A stretch of 64,000 nt of DNA from JANQRA01 sp035550735 (GCA_035550735.1 DASZOM010000011.1:1-64000), one strand, 5' to 3'. Counted from the stretch's first letter, positions 26,504-37,642 are shown. Notes: a model not told the origin generated them from the sequence alone. A program made the numbers and translations.

Positions 26504-27211
26504 ATGGACAGAGACACCCTCGACAGCCGCATCTCCGATCTGACCTCGTCGCTGGGCGATCCGACACGACGCGCCATCTACATCGCGGTACGGGAGTCGG
26601 CCGAGCCCATGACCACCTCCAAGGTGGCCGTTCTCTTCGACATCCACCCCAATGTGGCGCGCCACCATCTCGACCGTCTCGCCGACGACGGGTATCTCAA
26701 GGTCAGCCATCTCCGTCGCACCGGCGGGCCGGGGGCCGGGCGCCCCGCCAAGGCCTACGAGCCAACCAACAAGGAAGTCTCGGTGCACTTCGCCCCCCGT
26801 CGCTTCGAGATGCTCACCGAGATGCTGTTCCAGGTGCTCGAGGAGGTGTCGCCGCCGGACGTCGCCGAGGTGGCAGAACGGGTCGGCCGCGCCTACGGCA
26901 AGAAGCTCGCCACCGAGATCGGGGCACCGAGCGAGCCCGGCTACGACGAGGCCGTGCAGGCCGTGGCCAGCGCCATGACAGGGCTCGGCTTCTCGGTGGA
27001 CCCGGACATCGAGGGACAGCGGCTGCTCACCTCGCACTGCCCCTTCGGGGAAACCGCGACCGAGCATCCCGAGGTGATCTGCTCGCTCGACCGCGGCATC
27101 GTGGCCGGCCTCTTCGGGGCGTTGTCGGTGCCGTGCAACCCCGTGGTCTTCCCGCATCAGGCCCCAGAGGAGAACTGCATCACCCAGGTGCCGGTGACGA
27201 TCGGCGGCTGA
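26504..27211 (+). CDS. SufR-like iron-sulfur-sensing transcriptional regulator
   Basis: Regulator of 235 residues. An ArsR-type winged helix (about 15-75) includes TSKVAVLFDIHPNVARHHLDRLADDGYL, and the wing GAGRPAKAYEPT is SufR/DeoR-like. The C-terminal half has four cysteines, C179, C193, C211 and C225, spaced 13/17/13, as expected for a Fe-S cluster site. I start at the ATG at 26504 because the TTG at 26483 overlaps the predicted -10. Divergent from mrp and 57 bp upstream of aconitase, so Fe-S status control is a natural hypothesis. No sufBCD operon is adjacent; a lone sufB lies 31 kb away. Confidence 0.78.
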   Translation: MDRDTLDSRISDLTSSLGDPTRRAIYIAVRESAEPMTTSKVAVLFDIHPNVARHHLDRLADDGYLKVSHLRRTGGPGAGRPAKAYEPTNKEVSVHFAPRRFEMLTEMLFQVLEEVSPPDVAEVAERVGRAYGKKLATEIGAPSEPGYDEAVQAVASAMTGLGFSVDPDIEGQRLLTSHCPFGETATEHPEVICSLDRGIVAGLFGALSVPCNPVVFPHQAPEENCITQVPVTIGG

Positions 27212-27268
27212 AGCCAGACACCGCGGCGTCGTTAGGCTCAGGGAGGAAACTCCTTCGAGAGGCTTGAA

Positions 27269-29987
<2,719 letters not shown>

Positions 29988-29995
<8 letters not shown>

Positions 29996-30509
29996 CAGCG
30001 ACCCCGGCCCACTGCCCAGACCGACGCTCCGGCTGACCGGGATATTCCTGTTCGTCGTCCTGGCGGGGCTCGGTGTGGCCTGGCTCCTACGAGGCGGCGA
30101 TGCCGCGGTGGCGGCGGTCGGCGGTGAAGCCCCAGACTTCACCGTGGAGCTGATCGAGGGCGGCACATTCACCCTCTCCGAGTCACGGGGACGGCCAGTG
30201 GTCGTCAATCTCTGGGCTTCCTGGTGCGCCCCGTGTCGCACCGAGATCCCCGACATCTCGGCATACGCCGATGCCAATCCCGAGGTGGATGTGATCGGAG
30301 TGGCGGTGAGGGACGTCGAGGGAGACGCCCGCGCCTTCGCCGACGGCATCGGGGCCTCCTATCCGCTCGCCCTGGGCACGCCCCAGGTCGAGGACGCCTA
30401 CCCGTCGATAGGCCTGCCGGCGACGTACGTGATCGACGCCGACGGCGTGGTCGTCGAGGTCGTCAACGGGGTGGTCGACGAGGAGATGCTCGAACAGCTC
30501 GTCAGCTGA
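29988..30509 (+). CDS. TlpA/ResA-like membrane-anchored thioredoxin
   Basis: Thiol-disulfide oxidoreductase of 173 residues. The thioredoxin-fold active site is NLWASWCAPC (C80, C83), with PATYVIDADG holding the cis-Pro. A membrane anchor (LTGIFLFVVLAGLGVAWLL, 16-34) lies upstream of the first GTG (30075), which would cut it in half. The only codon giving the complete anchor is CTG at 29988, overlapping the end of acnA by 8 bp. I adopt it, but GTG 30075 remains possible. A periplasmic or extracytoplasmic reductase role is inferred. Confidence 0.85.
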
Positions 30510-31200
30510 ACTTGGCCTGGTGCAGCCGCACGTAGTCCAGGTTGGGCCCTTCCACCATCTCGGCCCAGACGACCAGACGCTGCCGCGCCGAGAACTTGGG
30601 ATGACAGGTGGTCAGGGTGAGCCAACCGCCCGGACGGGGGTCGATGACCCAGACGTCGGTGGGGGCGACGATGGCGACCTCGCGAACCTCGTAGACGTGG
30701 GTGCCGGACGAAGAGGACACCTGGATTCGATCACCCTGCTCGAGCAGGTCGAAGTCGAAGAATGGCCGGCCGTAGGTGGTGCGGTGCCCCGAGATGACGG
30801 CGTTGCCGGGCTGTCCAGGCAGTGGAGTCTTTGGCATGTGCCCCGGCCCGAGGCTGAGTGTCTCCCTGTCGACCCCCTCGTAGACCACCACGTCCTCCAG
30901 ACCCAGCTTCGGGATCGTCATGAAGGCGAAGGACTCGCCCCTGGCCACGGGGTCCTCGTTGACGAGTGTGACTCGATCGGGGAAGCTCGGGCTCGGCACG
31001 CCATCGAGGAACTCCTCCGGGTCGATCGTCTCCGTTACCGGTGTCGCTCCTGCCAGGTCGCTCTCCAGGTCCCGCGCCGCCTCGGCCTGACTGCCGGCGT
31101 TGATCCAGTCGGTGACGTAGAGCTGCCAGCCCAGATAACCGAAGACGAAGACTCCGCACCAGATCAGTGCCCATCCTGCCACCTGAATCCTGTAGCGCAT
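30502..31200 (-). CDS. Class E sortase
   Basis: Transpeptidase of 232 residues anchoring proteins to the cell wall, with an N-terminal membrane segment (about 8-28). The catalytic triad is visible: H139 in VISGHRTTYG, C199 in TLTTCHP and the Arg in KFSARQRLVV. The TLTTCHP motif is typical of class E, which in actinobacteria recognises LAXTG-type signals. No substrate with a sorting signal is adjacent. The ATG at 31200 is chosen over the longer frame because it begins directly before the anchor. Confidence 0.9.
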   Translation of the reverse strand: MRYRIQVAGWALIWCGVFVFGYLGWQLYVTDWINAGSQAEAARDLESDLAGATPVTETIDPEEFLDGVPSPSFPDRVTLVNEDPVARGESFAFMTIPKLGLEDVVVYEGVDRETLSLGPGHMPKTPLPGQPGNAVISGHRTTYGRPFFDFDLLEQGDRIQVSSSSGTHVYEVREVAIVAPTDVWVIDPRPGGWLTLTTCHPKFSARQRLVVWAEMVEGPNLDYVRLHQAKFS

Positions 31201-31237
31201 CGACGGAGAGGCTAAAGGCGGCGCCCAATATGACCAG

Positions 31238-32008
31238 TCAGCGGCCCGACCACTCCGGGGGGCGCTTCTCGACGAATGCACGCACCCCTTCGCCGGCATC
31301 GTCGGTGAGCGCGATCTCTGTCAGACCACCTTGAAGCCGATCGAGGGAGGTGTCGAAGTCGAGATCGGTCACCCCGTAGAAGGAGTCCTTCCCCAGCATC
31401 AGGGCTGCCTGGCTGAGGGCACCCAGTGCGGCGACGGTCTCGGAGACCGCATCGTCGAGCTCGTCCCGAGCGACCACCCGGCTCACCGCCCCCCATCTGA
31501 GCGCCTCCTCCGGTGTGATCAGCCTGCCGGTGAGCATCATCTCGAGGACGGCCTTGCGTGGCATGCTCCTGGCCAGGACGGCGGAGATCATCATCGGCCA
31601 GAGCCCGACCTTGACCTCGCTGGTCCCCAACTTGGCGTCGTCGACGCAGATCGTGATGTCACACGCCACGGCGAGGCCGAAACCACCGGCGATGGCATGC
31701 CCGTTGACCCGGGCCAACGTCGGCTTGCCTCCCCGTGTCATCAGACGGAAGAGGTCGGCGAGGTCACCCCTGGCCCGATGCTGGGCAACCGGGTCGTCGA
31801 CGAAGGAGCCGGAGAGGTCGCCTCCGGCACAGAAGGCCCTGTCCCCGGCCCCGGTGTAGACGATCACGCGGACCCCGGGGTCGTCCACTGCCGAACGGGT
31901 GTGCTCGAGGAGACCGGCCATGGTCTCGATCGACATCGGGTTGCTCCGCTCCGGGTCGTCGATCGTGATGGTGGCCGAGTGCCCGGCCACCTCGTAGGTC
32001 ACTGGCAT
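31238..32008 (-). CDS. Enoyl-CoA hydratase/isomerase family protein
   Basis: Crotonase-fold protein of 256 residues. ATITIDDPERSNPMSIETM opens the fold, AFCAGGDLSG and HAIAGGFGLAVACD form the two oxyanion-hole segments, and LTGRLITPEEALRWGAVSRV is a conserved helix. Catalytic acid positions are not clear enough to choose between hydratase and isomerase. Starts at the ATG at 32008 rather than 32038, because the upstream in-frame residues run into the divergent promoter. Confidence 0.88.
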   Translation of the reverse strand: MPVTYEVAGHSATITIDDPERSNPMSIETMAGLLEHTRSAVDDPGVRVIVYTGAGDRAFCAGGDLSGSFVDDPVAQHRARGDLADLFRLMTRGGKPTLARVNGHAIAGGFGLAVACDITICVDDAKLGTSEVKVGLWPMMISAVLARSMPRKAVLEMMLTGRLITPEEALRWGAVSRVVARDELDDAVSETVAALGALSQAALMLGKDSFYGVTDLDFDTSLDRLQGGLTEIALTDDAGEGVRAFVEKRPPEWSGR

Positions 32009-32059
32009 TTTTCCCACTCTCGGGGTACGGGATCGCACACGATTAGCGTTCGCCGACCC

Positions 32060-32650
32060 ATGTTATGGCTGGCGCTCGTCATCTTCGTCGCTCTGGTCGT
32101 CGCCGTCCTCCGCGGTGGGCGCCTCGTCAACCTGGGCGACATCGAGCTCCACGCCTGGTGGCTCCTCTTCATCGCACTGGGTCTCCAGATCGGGACCCGA
32201 TGGCTGCCTGAGACTGGATGGGCGGAAGGCCTGGGGATCGCGATGGTTCTCTTCTCGTTCTTCCTCCTGCTGGTGATGGTGCTGCTCAACCGGTCCAAGC
32301 CGGGCATGTTGATCGCCGGGCTAGGGGTCCTCATGAATTTCGTCGTCATCGCGCTCAACGGTGGGATGCCGGTTCTCGCCGGCGCCGCCGAGGTGGCCAG
32401 TGGGTTCACGGTCAGCAGTCCCGACCTGTCGGGAACCTTCAAGCATGTCCCGCTCGACGACTCCTCCCGGCTCACCTTCTTCGCCGACGTGATCCCGCTC
32501 CGTCTCGCCGGCATCGGCGAGGTCATCTCACTCGGTGACATCTTTCTCGCCCTCGGTCTCGGTGTGTTCCTGGAGCACGAGCTGAGACGCCCCCGCCGCT
32601 ACTTCAAACGCGGCGCCCAGGCCCAACCGGGCTCGGCCAGCCGACCCTGA
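32060..32650 (+). CDS. DUF5317 membrane protein
   Basis: Protein of 196 residues with about five membrane segments. RGGRLVNLGDIELHAWWLLF, NRSKPGMLIAGLGVLMNFVVIALNGGMPV and LRLAGIGEVISLGDIFLALG are the conserved parts of DUF5317. Function unknown. TAGCGT (32044-32049) lies 10 bp before the ATG, with the same ATTAGCGT and CGACCC flanks as the agmatinase promoter, so a leaderless mRNA is likely. Confidence 0.83.
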   Translation: MLWLALVIFVALVVAVLRGGRLVNLGDIELHAWWLLFIALGLQIGTRWLPETGWAEGLGIAMVLFSFFLLLVMVLLNRSKPGMLIAGLGVLMNFVVIALNGGMPVLAGAAEVASGFTVSSPDLSGTFKHVPLDDSSRLTFFADVIPLRLAGIGEVISLGDIFLALGLGVFLEHELRRPRRYFKRGAQAQPGSASRP

Positions 32651-32659
32651 GCCCAAGTC

Positions 32660-33799
32660 TCAGCGACGGCATGGCGGGCCCGGCCCGACCGGGTTCTTCT
32701 CGTGCTCCTCGATGTGATGCGGTCGGCAGAGGAGCTCGAGATCCTCGAGGTTGGTCTCGCCGTCGAAGATCCAATGCTCCCTGTGATGGACGTCGCACCA
32801 TTCCGGGGGTCGGTCACAGCCCTCGCGGACACAACCGCCGTCTCTGATGGCGAGAGCCCGCCGCTGCGCCGGTGTCGCGGTACGAACCGCCCGACCCATG
32901 TCGAGGGGAGCCGAGTCGCCGGAGACGATCACCCGGGAGACCTCGGCGTCGCAAAGGATGCGGAGTGCGGTTTCGGGTGTGATCGTCCCGGTGCGGGACA
33001 GGTCGCATCGTCTGCCATCCCGGCCCACGAGCGTGTCGAGGTCGACGATCAGACTCGCATGAGGCCGATGCCCGCCCACGACGCCCGGATAGGCGGCGAG
33101 GTACTGACGACAGATCTGGACCAGGGCGTCGGCGCGTCTCTTCGGGGCGGGGCGGAGGTCTTCGGTTGCGCCATCGCGACGAGCCTCGGGTGTCATCGCC
33201 GCGTCGAGTGCTTTGAGGATGATCTCGGCGGACTCGGGGTCGAAGCTGCCGTCGATCTGGAGCATGCCCCCGAAGGTCTGCGACGCTCGGAGCCGGGTGA
33301 CAGCTCGTTGTTGCGCCGCGTCGTGCTCCGCTCGCTCGGCGTCGGCACAGTTCGACCAGTAGACGACTGCCTTCCTGAAGTCCGCCATCCGCAGCTCACG
33401 TGCGAGCTCGAGGAGCATGTCCTCGTGTGATGCGTACTGGTCGGGGTGGGCATCCGCCGCCCTGGTCAGGATGCGCACCCGGGCACGGGACAGCTCCCCC
33501 TCTCCGGCCACTCTCTTGGTCGCCGGGCTCGTCTCGAGGGCCCTGCCGGTGCTGATGAGACGTCGTGCGGTCGAGTCGTCGACGTCGGTGGTGTGCGCCA
33601 GCCAGGCGACGGCGCTGAGGTAACCCGCCTTCCGGTAGGTGCCGCGCTCGCGAACCAGGTGACCGACCTCGGCGAGACGATGCTCCAGGACGTCGATGGC
33701 GCGGGAGATCTCGATCGCCTCGTCATGGAGCTCCTCGTCAGACATCCAACTTGGGTCGGTGGATGTCGCTTCCTCGATCAGTGAGCGCAAAGCGCCCAT
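32660..33799 (-). CDS. DUF222/13E12-family HNH endonuclease-like protein
   Basis: Protein of 379 residues combining the actinobacterial DUF222 domain (about 20-290, the 13E12 repeat family of mycobacteria) with a C-terminal HNH nuclease motif. CVREGCDRPPEWCDVHHREH, then NLEDLELLCRPHHIEEHE, supply the Cys and His zinc and catalytic positions. Multicopy relatives are common in actinobacteria and have been regarded as mobile. The start ATG has a GGGAG ribosome-binding site 6 nt upstream. The promoter contains a LexA box, so SOS induction is predicted. Confidence 0.9.
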   Translation of the reverse strand: MGALRSLIEEATSTDPSWMSDEELHDEAIEISRAIDVLEHRLAEVGHLVRERGTYRKAGYLSAVAWLAHTTDVDDSTARRLISTGRALETSPATKRVAGEGELSRARVRILTRAADAHPDQYASHEDMLLELARELRMADFRKAVVYWSNCADAERAEHDAAQQRAVTRLRASQTFGGMLQIDGSFDPESAEIILKALDAAMTPEARRDGATEDLRPAPKRRADALVQICRQYLAAYPGVVGGHRPHASLIVDLDTLVGRDGRRCDLSRTGTITPETALRILCDAEVSRVIVSGDSAPLDMGRAVRTATPAQRRALAIRDGGCVREGCDRPPEWCDVHHREHWIFDGETNLEDLELLCRPHHIEEHEKNPVGPGPPCRR

Positions 33800-33843
33800 T
33801 GGCGTCTCCCAGGCTCGGGTCCTGTACCGGGGAAGTCATTCCG

Positions 33844-33872
33844 ACTCTACCGAACACCCGTTCGATTGTCAA
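33844..33872 (-). promoter_or_regulatory. SOS promoter with LexA box for the DUF222/HNH gene
   Basis: On the minus strand TTGACA (33872-33867) and TAGAGT (33849-33844) are separated by exactly 17 bp. The spacer contains an actinobacterial LexA site, TCGAACGGGTGTTCGG (33865-33850), matching TCGAAC-N4-GTTCGA at 11 of 12 defined positions. LexA bound here would block RNA polymerase. The predicted start of transcription lies about 38 nt before the ATG. In M. tuberculosis, 13E12 genes are known LexA targets, which supports the reading. Confidence 0.8.
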
Positions 33873-33905
33873 GGATATCTTTCGATATCTCTCGACCGAG
33901 TGAGA

Positions 33906-35153
33906 TCAGATACGCGCCGCCGGCATCAGGACGCCGCGCGTGGTGAGCAGTCGACGCAGAGAGGCCACCACCTCTGGGTCGTACTCGTAGGCGGCACCGG
34001 CGTGCAGCTCCTCGAGGGCGGACAGAGGGGACATCCCTCCCCGATGGACCTTCCAGTCGTAGGCGGCGGCGACCTTGATGATCCGGGAGACGAGGGAGAC
34101 CTCGGGGTCGTCCTGCTCACCGGGCTTGCGGTACGACTCGTATTGGTTGCGCACCTGTACCGCCACCCGCTCCAGGTAGGGCGACTCGGCGATGATCTCG
34201 GCGCTCCAGCGGGCGAGGTCGTCGTCGGTGTAGCCCATGCGCAGGATCTGCGGCTCGCTGAGTGACACCCGTCCGATGTCGTGCATCAGCCCGGCATACT
34301 CGACGTCCTCGACCTGCCGCGGGCCCAGCCCCATCTCTTTGGCGATCGACGTCGCGGTGTCCGTGGTCCGGTCGGCATGCCCGTCGATCCCGAGACCGGA
34401 GACCTCGGGGATGCGGGCCAGTGCCCGGATCGTCTGCCGATAGGTGGTCTTGGTGGCCTGGAAGCGCTTGAACGCCGAGTGGGCGAACGAATACGGGAGC
34501 AAGGCGATCGGCAACGCCCACCACTGGATCTCGATGAAGAGCTCGCCGAACAGCGCTCCGGTGAGGGCCAGACCTGCGAACACGTTGAGGTCGTGGAGGA
34601 GGGCCCGGGCGAGATAGCTGCGGGACAGCTCCCGTGGCCCGAGGATGAGAAGGGCCCGCACGGTGACCTCGACTGCAATCCAGGCGATGAAGGCGACGGC
34701 GAATGGGAAGAGATCCTCCCAGCCTCCGCTCAGCTCGGCGAACAGCCCCACCCGCATCTTGGAGTAGACCGTCGCATACGACAGGTAGCCCAACAGCCGT
34801 CTCACCATGACCGGGAGCAGCTCCCGATGGCTCTCCCCGCTCGACCGGCGCAATGCCCAGACCACGGCGAGACCGATGCCCAGCGCAGCCACGGACCCGA
34901 ACGGTTCGGCTAGGTCGAGACCTGAGAAGACGAAGGGGATCGCCGCCGCCACCCCGATTCCCAAGGTGAAGCGGTTGCCCGAGCTGGAGGTCGCCACCCC
35001 GAACAGGGATCCGATGACCAGGACCGTCGCCGCGATCATCAGATAGATGGGATTGCCCCCGGCCCGGGACGCAGCGTAGGCACCCAAGGCTGCCGAAGCG
35101 ATCGGGAACAGCCAGGAGGCGACGGCGACGGTGCGGGGATGCCAGCTAGCCAC
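33906..35153 (-). CDS. Membrane HD-domain protein
   Basis: Protein of 415 residues with about seven N-terminal membrane segments (to about residue 235) and a cytoplasmic HD-type domain. DGHADRTTDTATSIAKEMGL and EYAGLMHDIGRVSLSE give the His and HD metal ligands. The distal HHExxDGxGYP motif of true HD-GYP phosphodiesterases is absent (VRNQYESYRKPG lies at its place), so catalysis on c-di-GMP is doubtful. Overlaps the upstream HD-GYP gene by 8 bp; probably a paralogous pair made together. Confidence 0.82.
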   Translation of the reverse strand: MASWHPRTVAVASWLFPIASAALGAYAASRAGGNPIYLMIAATVLVIGSLFGVATSSSGNRFTLGIGVAAAIPFVFSGLDLAEPFGSVAALGIGLAVVWALRRSSGESHRELLPVMVRRLLGYLSYATVYSKMRVGLFAELSGGWEDLFPFAVAFIAWIAVEVTVRALLILGPRELSRSYLARALLHDLNVFAGLALTGALFGELFIEIQWWALPIALLPYSFAHSAFKRFQATKTTYRQTIRALARIPEVSGLGIDGHADRTTDTATSIAKEMGLGPRQVEDVEYAGLMHDIGRVSLSEPQILRMGYTDDDLARWSAEIIAESPYLERVAVQVRNQYESYRKPGEQDDPEVSLVSRIIKVAAAYDWKVHRGGMSPLSALEELHAGAAYEYDPEVVASLRRLLTTRGVLMPAARI

Positions 35154-36516
35154 GGAGAGTCAGCTCCGGCTCCTCGGCCAGCCTCCTGGCCATCTCCTCA
35201 TCGTTGACATGAGGAGCGCCCCAGCGACGGCCCGACTTCTCCAGCGCCCTCTCGAACATGTCCACCACGTCGGGGTGGAACTGGGCGCCTGCGTGCTTGC
35301 GCAACTCGTTCAAGGCGTAACCCTGTGACAGGGCCATCCGATAGGAGCGGGCGGATGTCATGGCGTCGAAGGCGTCGGCGACGGCGACGATGCAGGTCTC
35401 GAGGCTCGGGGTCTCCCCCTCGGTATGGCCCCGTCCGCCGTAGCCGTTGCCGTCGTAGTGGCTGTGATGCCCCGAGGCGATCTCAACCATCGGCTGGAGG
35501 AAGTCCACCTCGGCCAGGATCTCCTCGACCAGATGGGCATGCTCCTTCATCTGTGCGTACTCGTCGTCGTCGAGACGACCCCGCTTCCGAATCAACTCGG
35601 TGGGCACCGCCAGCTTGCCCAGGTCGTGGATCAGGGCGGCCCATTTGAGCTGCTCGATCTGGGTGCCGTTGAACCCGTACTCCCCACCGATCATCTCTGC
35701 GAACTGCGCCACCCGCTCGGTGTGGCCACGGGTGTACATGTCCTTGGCCTCGAGCGTCTTGACGAATCCCTTGAGCGCCGAGATGTGCGAGACACGGAGT
35801 TGGGAGAAGGCGTAGAGGGACATGTGCCCGATGACATAGACGCCGATGATCAACACCAGGATGGCCGGGCGGTCCGCGATCACATACGCCGCTCCAATGA
35901 GCCCTCCGAGCAGACCCATGATGAATTGGCTCGAATAGAGCACACTGAGGTGTGACCAGGGTTGGAGACGGTCGAATGGATAGACCACTTGGACCGCCTT
36001 GCGAACAAGGACGGTTTGAACAGTTGTGTACACCAGGGAAGCGCCGCACGACGCTGCCGCAACCACAAGTAGATCAGCGGCAACGGGTTGCTCGATGGTG
36101 CCGAGTATCAGATCGAGGACAACCCCAGCCACCGCCCCTGCAATGACGAGTTGACCGAAATTCGCCATCGGCTGGAACCAGCGCCGCTCTCGAATGTCGG
36201 CAGGGATCACACAGCCTGATGCTCCCAACAGGGCCATGGCGAAGACAGCCGAGGAGTCGGCGGTCAACGCAAAGACAACGCCGACGGTCATCGTCACCAT
36301 CACCGACGAAGACTGAAACAGGCGGTCGTTGACTTCGACGGCGAAGGACTCAAGGAGGATGAAGAGTGCCGCGAACAGGAGCCATGTGCCCCACGTCGGT
36401 GGGTCGGTGAGGATCAGGACCGCCGCGAGAGTCACGACACCCAACATGAAATACGGCACAGCGATCTTCAATCTCCGCTGGACCGCAGGCTGGAGACGCC
36501 AGTAACGACGTCTCAT
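35146..36516 (-). CDS. Membrane HD-GYP-type phosphohydrolase
   Basis: Protein of 456 residues. A membrane sensory region of about eight helices (to about residue 230) precedes an HD-GYP domain: YTRGHTERVAQFAEMIG, LKWAALIHDLGKLAVP (HD pair) and GHHSHYDGNGYGG, which retains the HH and DGxGY but has Gly in place of the Pro of GYP. ADAFDAMTSARSYR is the last conserved block. Likely a c-di-GMP or related cyclic-nucleotide hydrolase. I start at the ATG at 36516 (MRRRYWR). The 5' half is visibly less GC-rich (about 55-57% in sampled 60-bp lines) than the rest of the window. Confidence 0.85.
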   Translation of the reverse strand: MRRRYWRLQPAVQRRLKIAVPYFMLGVVTLAAVLILTDPPTWGTWLLFAALFILLESFAVEVNDRLFQSSSVMVTMTVGVVFALTADSSAVFAMALLGASGCVIPADIRERRWFQPMANFGQLVIAGAVAGVVLDLILGTIEQPVAADLLVVAAASCGASLVYTTVQTVLVRKAVQVVYPFDRLQPWSHLSVLYSSQFIMGLLGGLIGAAYVIADRPAILVLIIGVYVIGHMSLYAFSQLRVSHISALKGFVKTLEAKDMYTRGHTERVAQFAEMIGGEYGFNGTQIEQLKWAALIHDLGKLAVPTELIRKRGRLDDDEYAQMKEHAHLVEEILAEVDFLQPMVEIASGHHSHYDGNGYGGRGHTEGETPSLETCIVAVADAFDAMTSARSYRMALSQGYALNELRKHAGAQFHPDVVDMFERALEKSGRRWGAPHVNDEEMARRLAEEPELTLRG

Positions 36517-36589
36517 GTTGGTTATCCCTGGCAACCTCACGCTAGGCACCCGCCTCTTACCTTTTGAGGATGGTGAGCGGCGCCCTCAG

Positions 36590-36679
36590 CTAGCCGATCC
36601 TTTGACCTGCCGAGCCAGCTGCAATCAAAGCGGCAAGGCTGGCGGCGGCAGCGAGTATGCGGACCAAACGGGCTCTCAT
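36590..36679 (-). CDS. Possible 29-aa hydrophobic leader peptide
   Basis: Short frame on the same strand as, and 74 bp upstream of, the HD-GYP gene. It would encode a basic N-terminus (MRARLVRI) followed by an Ala/Leu-rich hydrophobic stretch and a short polar end, like a small membrane peptide or signal peptide remnant. No convincing ribosome-binding site precedes it and no family is recognised. It could equally be chance. Confidence 0.25.
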   Translation of the reverse strand: MRARLVRILAAAASLAALIAAGSAGQRIG

Positions 36680-36810
36680 ATCTCTAGCACGTCCACCTGA
36701 GTGTCTTATTTGCACCGGTGTTGTCCTACCGGCACAGACAGATCCGCTCCGCTTGGGTTGATGGGCGTGTATTTGCCGATCACGACCAACGAAGACGCCG
36801 TGCTCACCGT

Positions 36811-36828
36811 GTTCCCGAAATCGGGAAC
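36811..36828. promoter_or_regulatory. 18-bp palindrome, possible operator
   Basis: GTTCCCGA-AA-TCGGGAAC has perfect 8-bp arms around two bases. It lies in the upstream region of the minus-strand HD-GYP operon, about 300 bp before its ATG and 130 bp before the small frame. There is no T-run, so it resembles a protein-binding site more than a terminator. Function unknown. Confidence 0.4.
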
Positions 36829-37021
36829 CCTTCACATGTCAAAAGGCCCCTGACTTCGCCCGCCTGAGGGAAAGCAGACGGTCGACGGACCGTTTGCCCC
36901 ACTTCCCTTGGATTACCTTCCAGCCAGGGCGCAATCTAGGCCACTGGGACGGGAGCCACAAGAAGAAACCCTGCTCACCGGGGTATCCGTCGCGTCCGGG
37001 GTGGTTTACGCTGGGTGAGCG

Positions 37022-37642
37022 ATGGATCTCGCGGCGTTGCAGGAGAAGATCAGCAGGATCGAGGGGGTCGAGGCCGCACGCGTCGTAGCCGGCAACGGGC
37101 ACATCGACGAGATCCACGTGCTGGCACGCAACGCCAAACCCCCGAAACAACTGGTGCGCGACGTCCAGTCCCTGGGACAGGCCCTGTTCGGGATCGACAT
37201 CGATCGTCGCGTCGTCTCCGTCGTCCAGCTCGCAGACTCGGTGCTGAGCGGCGGCACCCGGCCGGCCCTGGTCGATGTCGCCGAGATCATCGACGGGAAC
37301 CGGACCGAGATCACCGTGACGCTGAAGTGGAAAGAGCGATTGATGGTGGGCCAGTCACACGGTGCGGCGGCACACGCCACCCGCTGGCGTCTCGTCGGTG
37401 AGGCCACACTGGAGGCGGTTCGCCAGGCCCTGCTCCACCATGTGGGACTGGGCATCGCCTCGATGGACATGCCGGTCCTGGGCAGCAGGAAGATGGCCGT
37501 GGCGCAGGTGGTCGTGGTGACCGCGTCGAGCGAGCGCATGCTGATCGGCTCGGCTTACGTCGACGATGACGAGTCGAGGGCCGTGGTCCGCGCCGTGCTC
37601 GACGCCCTGAACAGGATCCTCCCCGACCTGAAGACCCCTTGA
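37022..37642 (+). CDS. Conserved hypothetical protein coupled to GGT
   Basis: I cannot name a family. It has 206 residues in two parts: an N-terminal alpha/beta segment (ARVVAGNGHIDEIHVLARN, then LVRDVQSLGQALFGIDID), resembling the small domain often seen in proteins of unknown function beside lipid or cell-envelope genes, and a C-terminal domain (about 85-200) with VTLKWKERLMVGQSHG and QVVVVTASSERMLIGSAYVD. There is no signal peptide and no membrane segment. Its TGA overlaps the TTG start of gamma-glutamyltransferase (TTGA), so the two are co-translated. Confidence 0.75.
   Translation: MDLAALQEKISRIEGVEAARVVAGNGHIDEIHVLARNAKPPKQLVRDVQSLGQALFGIDIDRRVVSVVQLADSVLSGGTRPALVDVAEIIDGNRTEITVTLKWKERLMVGQSHGAAAHATRWRLVGEATLEAVRQALLHHVGLGIASMDMPVLGSRKMAVAQVVVVTASSERMLIGSAYVDDDESRAVVRAVLDALNRILPDLKTP

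Larger units (their letters stand above)
36517..37021. other. Intergenic region of about 500 bp, lower GC, with palindromes
   Basis: No convincing complete gene. It contains a perfect 8-bp-arm palindrome GTTCCCGAAATCGGGAAC (36811-36828), a hairpin ACGGTC-GACG-GACCGT (36878-36893) and the possible 29-aa frame at 36590. A minus-strand frame ends at 36839; its last 43 residues contain FFLWLPSQWPRLRPGWKVIQ, which I could not assign and which may be a gene remnant. Base composition is lower in GC than the flanks. The right end carries TACGCT (37007-37012), a probable -10 for the next plus-strand gene. Confidence 0.6.

Noticed and set aside
36839..37021. c-di-GMP riboswitch upstream of the HD-GYP operon
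   Set aside because: GGGCAAAC is present on the minus strand, but the following GACGCAAAGC segment and the closing conserved parts are missing.
36839..37150. Minus-strand frame overlapping the start of the 206-residue gene
   Set aside because: The overlapping part is antisense to a real gene. Only the last 43 residues look protein-like, and these could not be assigned, so no gene is called.
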